Below, piece by piece: positions 6,722 to 11,847 of a DNA stretch of 11,847 nucleotides. Where the stretch lies: NCBI GenBank assembly GCA_009926295.1, contig RFPF01000074.1, positions 1 to 11,847 of the forward strand, in the 5' to 3' direction. Below the pieces are notes generated by a model that had not been told where the DNA came from, ran no database searches, and worked only from the letters and a program-made list of their open reading frames with translations. The stretch comes from Planctomycetia bacterium. Lineage in GTDB: Bacteria > Planctomycetota > Planctomycetia > Pirellulales > UBA1268. The first letter of the stretch is position 1, and the number at the start of each line of letters is the position of its first letter. The position numbers were made by a program, and so were the translations under genes.

Positions 6722-8187
6722 CCGATCCCGACCGCTCCTACTGCGGGCCGCTCGAACGCGTCGACGAGTGCTGCTACAGGATCCCACGGTCGTACAAGCC
6801 CGGGATGCGGGTGGACGGCCTCGTGTTCGCCGACGAGCGGCTTCTGCCGCACGTGCGGAGCGACCGTGCCGCGGAACAGGTGGCCAACGTCGCCTTCCTG
6901 CCGGGCATCCAGGCGGCGAGCCTCGCGATGCCCGACATCCACTGGGGCTACGGCTTCTGCATCGGTGGGGTCTGCGCGACCGATCCGGCGGCCGGGGGCG
7001 TGGTGTCTCCCGGCGGCGTGGGATACGACATCAACTGCGGGGTGCGGCTGGTGCGCACGAGTCTCGCGCTCGCCGACGTGCAGCCGGTGATCGTGCAGCT
7101 CGTGAACCAGTTGATGCGCGACGTGCCCGTGGGCGTGGGGCAGGGGGGCAGGCACGTGTTCGCGCCCGCCGAACTGCGGGATCTCATGCGGGACGGCGTC
7201 GACTATCTCGTGCGCCGCGGCCTGGCGACTGAGGACGACCGCGCCTGCACCGAGGCGGAGGGCCGCCTCGCCGACGCCCGGCCGGAACTCGTGAGCGAGC
7301 GGGCGCTCGCCCGCGGCCAGGACCAGTGCGGCACGGTGGGGGCGGGAAATCACTTCATCGAGGTGCAGGTGGTCGACCGGGTCGAGGATGAGCGGGCGGC
7401 GGCCGCCTTCGGGCTCCAGCACGACCAGATCTGCGTGCTCATCCACTCCGGTTCCCGCGGCCTCGGCTACCAGGTGTGCGACGACGCACTCCGCGCGCTC
7501 CGCGACGCGCCGACGAAATACGGCATCCAGCTGCCCGACCGGCAGCTCGTGTGTGCGCCCGTGGAGAGCCCCGAGGGCGACCACTACCTCGGCGCGATGC
7601 GGGCCGCTGCCAACTACGCTTTCTGCAACCGCCAGCTCCTCATGTGGCAGGTCCGCAAGGTCTTCGAGCGCGTCCTCGGCAGGCCGTGGGAGGCGCTGGG
7701 GATGCACCTGCTGTACGACGTCGCCCACAACATCGCGAAGCTCGAGGAGCACGACGTCGACGGGACGCGCACGACGGTGTGCGTGCACCGCAAGGGGGCC
7801 ACGCGTTCGTTTCCTGCCGGCCATCCGGACGTGCCCGAACGCTACCGCGCCACGGGGCAGCCGGTGATCATCCCCGGCGACATGGGCCGGGCGAGCTGGG
7901 TGCTCGCGGGAGGGCCGCGTGCGCTCGAGCGGTCGTTCGGCACGACCTGCCACGGCGCGGGACGCTGCCTCTCCCGCACCGCCGCGACGCGGGCGGCCCG
8001 GGGCCGCGACATCCGTGCCGAACTCGAGCACGGCGGCGTCGTCGCGCGGAGCCGCAGCCGCGACGGACTCGCCGAAGAGCAGCCGGAGGCCTACAAGGAC
8101 GTCGACATGGTGGTCGACGTCGTGCACCGGGCCGGCCTCTCGACGAGGGTCGCCCGCCTGCGGCCGCTCGGCGTGATCAAGGGCTGA
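6718..8187 (+). CDS. rtcB: RtcB 3'-phosphate/5'-OH RNA ligase
   Basis: A 489-aa GTP- and Mn-dependent RNA ligase that joins 2',3'-cyclic phosphate or 3'-phosphate ends to 5'-OH ends, as in tRNA splicing in archaea and RNA repair in bacteria. Active-site residues are all present: D104 and C107 in 'GYDINCG', H212 in 'GAGNHFIE', H243 in 'IHSGSRGLG', H337 in 'YDVAHN', and the guanylylated His, H412, in 'TCHGAGR'. The spacing follows the long archaeal-type RtcB of about 480 aa, not the shorter E. coli type, which agrees with the neighbouring archease. The C-terminus 'AYKDVDMVVDVVHRAGL' is also typical. The start at 6718 overlaps the archease stop (ATGA), and no separate ribosome binding site is seen. 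No rtcA cyclase or rtcR regulator is nearby. Its 3' end overlaps the convergent phosphoribosyltransferase gene by 11 bp. Confidence 0.97.
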   Translation: MTDPDRSYCGPLERVDECCYRIPRSYKPGMRVDGLVFADERLLPHVRSDRAAEQVANVAFLPGIQAASLAMPDIHWGYGFCIGGVCATDPAAGGVVSPGGVGYDINCGVRLVRTSLALADVQPVIVQLVNQLMRDVPVGVGQGGRHVFAPAELRDLMRDGVDYLVRRGLATEDDRACTEAEGRLADARPELVSERALARGQDQCGTVGAGNHFIEVQVVDRVEDERAAAAFGLQHDQICVLIHSGSRGLGYQVCDDALRALRDAPTKYGIQLPDRQLVCAPVESPEGDHYLGAMRAAANYAFCNRQLLMWQVRKVFERVLGRPWEALGMHLLYDVAHNIAKLEEHDVDGTRTTVCVHRKGATRSFPAGHPDVPERYRATGQPVIIPGDMGRASWVLAGGPRALERSFGTTCHGAGRCLSRTAATRAARGRDIRAELEHGGVVARSRSRDGLAEEQPEAYKDVDMVVDVVHRAGLSTRVARLRPLGVIKG

Positions 8188-8890
8188 CGGCTGCGTGGTG
8201 GATGGGCGCGACGTCGCGTGTCCACTTCGTGCCCGGCAGGCCGAAGTCGCGGAGCAATTCGCACACGCGCTCGTCGCTGACCTGCTCGAAGCGTCGGTAG
8301 AACTGCCCCACGGCCCAGAAGTCGGCCGGCTCGACGAGGCACTCGATCCGGTCGCAGAGCGGACGGATCGCATCGAGACGGTCCGGTGCGGCCACCGGCA
8401 CCGCCACGACGATCTCCCGCGCCCCGGCCGCACGCACGGTGTGCAGGGCCGCGATCATCGTCGCACCCGTGGCGAGCCCGTCGTCGACGACGACCACCGT
8501 GCGGCCGCCAATCCCGGCCCGCGGCCGCACGCCGCGAAACAGCGTCTGCCGCCGCGCGATCTCCTCCATCTGCCGCCTCCGCTCGGCCTCGATGTAGGCG
8601 TCGCCGGCGTCGGTCATCGCGCTCGCGAAGTGGTTGAGATGCACTTCGCCCGTCTCGGAGACCGCCCCGAGGGCGAGTTCCGGCTGGTGCGGGGCCCGCA
8701 ATTTCCTCGCAAGCACGACGTCGAGTTCGGCTCCGAGCCCACGGGCCACCGCCGCCCCGACCTCCACGCCACCGCGCGGGATCGCGAGCACGATCGGCTT
8801 GGCGGCCCCGGAGCCGACACCGTGCACGCGGAGCCGCTCGACCAGCATCCAGCCCGCCTGCTCGCGGTCGTCGAAGCAGATGCCGTTCAT
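8177..8890 (-). CDS. Type I phosphoribosyltransferase, COG1926-like
   Basis: A 237-aa predicted phosphoribosyltransferase of unknown base substrate. The PRPP-binding loop 'VVVVDDGLATGATM' lies at 132-145, and the N-terminal part shows 'VLAIPRGGVEVG' at 34-45 and 'RKLRAPHQPELALGAV' at 62-77, both characteristic of this COG1926-like group. A helical segment at about 97-117, 'EAERRRQMEEIARRQ', follows. The C-terminal 'FWAVGQFYRRFEQVSDE' is likewise typical. The start at 8890 was chosen because it overlaps the stop of the preceding gene as ATGA; an earlier ATG at 8926 lies inside that gene's end. In actinobacteria a protein of this type is fused to a dienelactone-hydrolase-like domain; here the hydrolase is in the adjacent upstream gene, so the two functions are coupled but separate. 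The stop lies inside the 3' end of rtcB on the opposite strand. Confidence 0.88.
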   Translation of the reverse strand: MNGICFDDREQAGWMLVERLRVHGVGSGAAKPIVLAIPRGGVEVGAAVARGLGAELDVVLARKLRAPHQPELALGAVSETGEVHLNHFASAMTDAGDAYIEAERRRQMEEIARRQTLFRGVRPRAGIGGRTVVVVDDGLATGATMIAALHTVRAAGAREIVVAVPVAAPDRLDAIRPLCDRIECLVEPADFWAVGQFYRRFEQVSDERVCELLRDFGLPGTKWTRDVAPIHHAAVSP

Positions 8891-9978
8891 GCCGACGCCC
8901 CCCGGGGAAGGTGTCGAGCGAACCACTCGGCCGCCAGCCGCGCCGCCTCCTCGAGCGCGCCGGGCTCCTCGAAGAGATGCGTCGCCCCCGACACGATCGA
9001 GAGCTGCTTCACGCAGCCGAGCCGGTCGAACGCCAGGCGATTGAGCGCGAGCACCTGCGTGTCGCGGCCGCCCACGAGGAGGAGCGTCGGGCAGTGCACG
9101 CGTCCGAGCGCGCCGGCGGCCATGTCGGGCCGGCCTCCCCGCGACACGACCGCCGCCACGCGAGGCTCGCGGGCGGCGGCCACCAGTGCGGCGGCGGCCC
9201 CGGTGCTCGCGCCGAAGAGCCCGAGGGGCAGGCCGGCGGTCGGCTCGTGGGACCGCGTGAGCGCGATCGCGGCGGCGAGACGCTCAGCGAGAAGCCCGAT
9301 GTCGAACACGTTCACCCGGTCGGCCGCCTCCTGCTCGGTGAGCAGGTCGAACAGGAGGGTGCCAATCCACGCCTCGTGGAGCACGTCGGCCACGAACGCG
9401 TTGCGTGGGCTCAAGCGGCTCGAGCCGCTCCCGTGCGCGACCTCGACGTGGGCTGCCTGCGGCCCGTCGTCTCCCGCCTCCTCCGTGAAGTGCACCCGCA
9501 TCCCGAGGTCGATGATCCGGAAGTCGTCGGGGCTGAGCGCGTGGCGGTGGAAGTAGACCTCTCGCCCGTCGGGCGTCTCGATGAACCCGTAGCCCTCGAG
9601 CGGATAGATCCTGCTCACGCGTCCCTCGGCCCGCAGGGCGTGAAGCTTCACCGCCCCGCGACGGAGCCGCACGTGATCCTCGAGCCGGCGCCGGACCGCG
9701 GCGAAAGAGTCGCGCAGGGCCACGTAGACGTCCTCGTGGGCATGATCGAGCGGATGGTTGCGGTTGACGACGATTTCCGCGCCGGGCACGACGAGATCCA
9801 CCCGCACCGAGTAGAGCCGACCCTCGCGCCGGTGGCGGTGCGGCTGGGCGACGACGACGTGGCAGCCCGTGATCCGGTCAGAGAGCGACTCGAGATGGGC
9901 GATGTGCTCGAGGGCCGCGTCACGCACGGCCTCATCGATCGGGAGATCGTCGAACGAGATCTGCGGCTGCGTCTGCAT
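8887..9978 (-). CDS. HPF/RaiA - cold-shock - alpha/beta hydrolase fusion protein
   Basis: A 363-aa three-part protein. Residues about 5-113 match the ribosome hibernation/RaiA (S30AE) fold as found in HPF-CSD proteins: 'DEAVRDAALEHIAHLESLSDRI', 'CHVVVAQPHRHRREGRLYSVRVDL', 'HEDVYVALRDSFAAVRRRLED'. Residues about 117-180 are a cold-shock domain with RNP1-like 'GYGFIET' and RNP2-like 'VYFHRH'. Residues about 180-358 are a dienelactone-hydrolase-like alpha/beta hydrolase core: 'AHGSGSSRLSPRN', nucleophile S258 in G-A-S-T-G, acid D306 in G-G-R-D, H334 in 'GATHLFEE'. HPF-CSD proteins normally stop after the cold-shock domain, and the hydrolase normally has about 25-30 more residues before 'AHGSGSS'; both edges meet here without a linker. 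The ATG at 9978 has GGAG 8 nt upstream. The gene is coupled by ATGA to the phosphoribosyltransferase. Likely stress-related RNA or ribosome binding plus an esterase-like activity; the hydrolase may or may not fold. Confidence 0.85.
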   Translation of the reverse strand: MQTQPQISFDDLPIDEAVRDAALEHIAHLESLSDRITGCHVVVAQPHRHRREGRLYSVRVDLVVPGAEIVVNRNHPLDHAHEDVYVALRDSFAAVRRRLEDHVRLRRGAVKLHALRAEGRVSRIYPLEGYGFIETPDGREVYFHRHALSPDDFRIIDLGMRVHFTEEAGDDGPQAAHVEVAHGSGSSRLSPRNAFVADVLHEAWIGTLLFDLLTEQEAADRVNVFDIGLLAERLAAAIALTRSHEPTAGLPLGLFGASTGAAAALVAAAREPRVAAVVSRGGRPDMAAGALGRVHCPTLLLVGGRDTQVLALNRLAFDRLGCVKQLSIVSGATHLFEEPGALEEAARLAAEWFARHLPRGASA

Positions 9979-10101
9979 GAAGAGGGCTCCGCGGGGCGAC
10001 GAAGCGACGATAGGCCGCTCCGCCGCACGTCGGCCGTGACGGGGAAATCACCGCCACACGACGTGAGGACACTTGCGCTCCGCGCCGCCCGGCGGCGGCG
10101 A
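9979..10101. promoter_or_regulatory. Intergenic region upstream of the hibernation-fusion gene
   Basis: 123 bp separate the ABC permease stop from the fusion gene, both on the minus strand. Besides the hairpin at 10083-10100, an imperfect dyad is visible: ACGTCG at 10028-10033 against CGACGT at 10058-10063, enclosing GTGA/TCAC. The region could hold a promoter for the stress-type unit, but no -35/-10 pair can be defended. Confidence 0.3.
10083..10100 (-). terminator. GC-rich stem-loop directly after the ABC permease stop
   Basis: CGCCGCC-CGGC-GGCGGCG on the plus strand: a perfect 7-bp stem with a 4-nt loop, one base beyond the permease stop codon on the minus strand. No U-tract follows in the minus direction, so it may be a transcript 3'-end hairpin and not a textbook intrinsic terminator. 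Confidence 0.35.
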
Positions 10102-11847
10102 TCACTCGCTGGAGATAGCCTCGAGGAGGTCGAGGCGGGCGGTGCGGCGGGCGGGGAGCCACGCGGCGAGGGCCGTGACCGCGATGGCGGCGACGAGGTT
10201 CGCCGCCACCACGCCCGGGCGGAACGAGGGGCGGATCGGGTGGCCGAGGAGCGGCTGGCTGGCAAGTTGGATGAAGAGGGCGGTGACCAGGCCGCCGACG
10301 AGGCCGATCAGGGCGCCCGAGATGCCGAGAAGCAGGCTCTCGAGAACGACCATCCGCGTCACCTGCCCGCCCGTCATGCCCACGGTGCGCAGCAGTCCGA
10401 GCGTCCGCCTCTTCTCGAGCACGTTCATCGTCACGGTGTTGGCGACGCCGAGGCTACCCACGACGAAGCCGAGGCCGAGGATCGCCCACAAGGAACCGAC
10501 GACGCCGTTCACGATCCGGTCGATGAAGGCTTGCACGTCGGCGAACGAGCGGAGCAGCAGCGAGTGCTCGTCGGCGATCGTGGCGAGCGGCTCCCGCAGA
10601 CCGGTGGCCCGCCCCGGCTCGGCGGTCACGAGCAGGATGTCGGCGGCGGTCATGCCGAAGAGCCTGCGGGCGGTCGCGCGCTCCACGTGGATCGAGGAGC
10701 CGCCCGATGTGTAGTCGACGATGAGTGCCGCGATTTTCACCTTCGTGGTGCGGCCGAAGACCTCCACAGCCACCTCGTCGCCCGGCTTGATGCCGGTGCG
10801 CCGGGCGAGCACGGTGCCGGCGGCGGCCTCGCCGCGGTCGAGCGCGGCCCGCAGGTCGGTCGCCGAAGTGTCGACAGGTTCGATGGGGAGAGGAGCGTCA
10901 GGAGAAACATCGCGGGCCACCACCACGCAGGCCACGCCCGACACACGGCCTGTCGCCACGCCGATGCCCTCGACGCGTTCGACGCCCGGGAGGACACGGA
11001 CGTCGTCCTCGGCACTGCGCGGATCGGATCCTTCCGACTCGGTGCCGGCGCTCACCATGCCCGCGTGCGTGAGCATCCAGTCGGCACGCATCATCCGGCC
11101 ATACCAGCCGAGCACGTCGTCGACGTTGTCACGGATCGCATGGCCGAGCCCGATGCCGTTGCTCACGGCCACCACGAGCACGCCCGTCGTCAGCGCCGTG
11201 CGCACCGGCTGCCGGAGAATATGCTCGATCGCGAGCGTGCCCTCGATCCGAAACCGCTCCGGCACGGCGAGCGCGACCATTCGGGCCAGCGGAGGCAGGA
11301 GCGCCGGAGTGGTGGCCACGAACGCGAGCATCATCGCGATTCCGGCGGGTACGGCCGCCCGTGGAGGCAGCCGTTCCGTGAGCACGAACGCCATGATCGA
11401 GGCGGCGAGCGCCCAGAGGGCCAGGGCGAGGAGGACGAAGCCGCGGGAGACGCCGCGCGGCGGCGGCGGCGCGCTGTCGAGGCCTTCGAGCGGGTCGACC
11501 CGCGTGGCTTCGCGGGCGGGCCACCAGGCGCCGGCCATCGCGATCAGCGTGCCGAGCAGGACCGAGAGAGGCACGACGGCCGGGTGCACGACGAGCGAAC
11601 TGGCCGGTGCCTGCAGCGCACGGGAGATGCCGGCCGAGATCGGCCTGGCCGCCGCGAGCCCGAGCCCCGCTCCCACGATCGCCCCGGTAACGCCGAGGAT
11701 CGCGGCCTCGCGCGTGACGAACTGCCTGATCTGCCGGCCCGTGGCCCCCAGAAGCCGGAGCAGTGAAAAGCCTCGGCGACGTTCGGTGACGTTCATGAGC
11801 ATCGCGTTGCCCACGATGAACCATGCCATCGCGACGGTCAGGCCCGT
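10102..11847 (-). CDS. FtsX/MacB-type ABC transporter permease, N-terminus outside the window
   Basis: The last 581 residues of a large inner-membrane permease (FtsX domain, PF02687; two-FtsX architecture of about 800-900 aa when complete). The frame is open to the right edge, and the ATG at 11829 falls inside the first transmembrane helix, so it is not the true start. Visible from the edge: FtsX domain 1 with 'VTERRRGFSLLRLLGATGRQIRQF' and 'AWWPAREATRVDPLEGL', three further hydrophobic segments at about 130-250, a soluble MacB_PCD-like extracytoplasmic part at about 250-448 ('GVATGRVSGVACVVVARD', 'GTVLARRTGIKPGDEV'), and FtsX domain 2 from about 452 with 'VLEKRRTLGLLRTVGMTGGQV' and 'AWLPARRTARLDLLEAISSE'. 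About nine membrane segments are visible. Such permeases partner a MacB/LolD-like ATPase in lipoprotein, lipid or peptide export; the partner gene probably lies to the right. Substrate is unknown. Confidence 0.92.
   Translation of the reverse strand, partial: TGLTVAMAWFIVGNAMLMNVTERRRGFSLLRLLGATGRQIRQFVTREAAILGVTGAIVGAGLGLAAARPISAGISRALQAPASSLVVHPAVVPLSVLLGTLIAMAGAWWPAREATRVDPLEGLDSAPPPPRGVSRGFVLLALALWALAASIMAFVLTERLPPRAAVPAGIAMMLAFVATTPALLPPLARMVALAVPERFRIEGTLAIEHILRQPVRTALTTGVLVVAVSNGIGLGHAIRDNVDDVLGWYGRMMRADWMLTHAGMVSAGTESEGSDPRSAEDDVRVLPGVERVEGIGVATGRVSGVACVVVARDVSPDAPLPIEPVDTSATDLRAALDRGEAAAGTVLARRTGIKPGDEVAVEVFGRTTKVKIAALIVDYTSGGSSIHVERATARRLFGMTAADILLVTAEPGRATGLREPLATIADEHSLLLRSFADVQAFIDRIVNGVVGSLWAILGLGFVVGSLGVANTVTMNVLEKRRTLGLLRTVGMTGGQVTRMVVLESLLLGISGALIGLVGGLVTALFIQLASQPLLGHPIRPSFRPGVVAANLVAAIAVTALAAWLPARRTARLDLLEAISSE

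Noticed and set aside
6116..6787. Minus-strand frame covering the repeat region and archease
   Set aside because: No motif, and it runs through the MITE-like repeat and antisense to the well-supported archease.
8887..9978. Reading the fusion gene as two genes with an internal start for the hydrolase
   Set aside because: The frame is continuous, there is no ATG or ribosome binding site near 9440, and the hydrolase would begin without its first strands either way.
8911..11766. Very long plus-strand open frame (over 900 codons) opposite the hibernation fusion and the ABC permease
   Set aside because: It spans two unrelated minus-strand genes and an intergenic gap, and reads as His/Arg/Gly/Glu-rich noise; an antisense shadow caused by GC bias.
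11127..11829. Start of the ABC permease at the ATG at 11829
   Set aside because: The frame stays open to the window edge and this Met lies inside the first transmembrane helix of FtsX domain 1; the real N-terminus is outside the window.

Overview
The window looks like a fragment of a high-GC Planctomycetota chromosome, probably a Pirellulales-type lineage. The diagnostic genes are a DUF1559 prepilin-like protein with the H-X9-DG tail and an adjacent pair made of a planctomycete-type cytochrome (PSD/DUF1587-1595-1592-1588-1585) and a DUF1552 protein. Both families are expanded mainly in this phylum. The assignment rests on protein families only; no rRNA or other phylogenetic marker is present.

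Layout. (1) Positions 1-2297, minus strand: a GT11-type alpha-1,2-fucosyltransferase-like gene, a DUF1559 prepilin-like gene, and a small PepSY-like lipoprotein with a GTG start 2 nt after the prepilin stop. (2) Positions 2298-2457: a divergent intergenic region. (3) Positions 2458-5942, plus strand: the exported cytochrome-like PSD protein and a Tat-exported DUF1552 protein, joined by an ATGA overlap. (4) Positions 5943-6310: 368 bp of non-coding DNA holding a perfect short palindrome and a 142-bp element with 17-bp terminal inverted repeats. (5) Positions 6311-8187, plus strand: archease and RtcB RNA ligase, again coupled by ATGA. (6) Positions 8177-9978, minus strand: a phosphoribosyltransferase preceded by a three-domain protein that joins a ribosome-hibernation (HPF/RaiA) domain, a cold-shock domain and an alpha/beta hydrolase core. 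These two genes overlap by ATGA, and the pair converges on rtcB with an 11-bp tail-to-tail overlap. (7) Positions 10102-11847, minus strand: the C-terminal two thirds of a large FtsX/MacB-type ABC permease that runs off the right edge.

How they fit together. The PSD/DUF1552 pair is an exported two-gene unit of unknown biochemical role. Archease and RtcB form a complete RNA-ligation module: archease promotes guanylylation and turnover of RtcB. The HPF-CSD-hydrolase protein and the COG1926-like phosphoribosyltransferase resemble a stress or dormancy unit. The hydrolase core is visibly missing the N-terminal part expected of its family, and the cold-shock domain runs straight into it. This fusion is the most unusual object in the window. 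I did not find a CRISPR array, tRNA, rRNA, prophage or obvious defence system.
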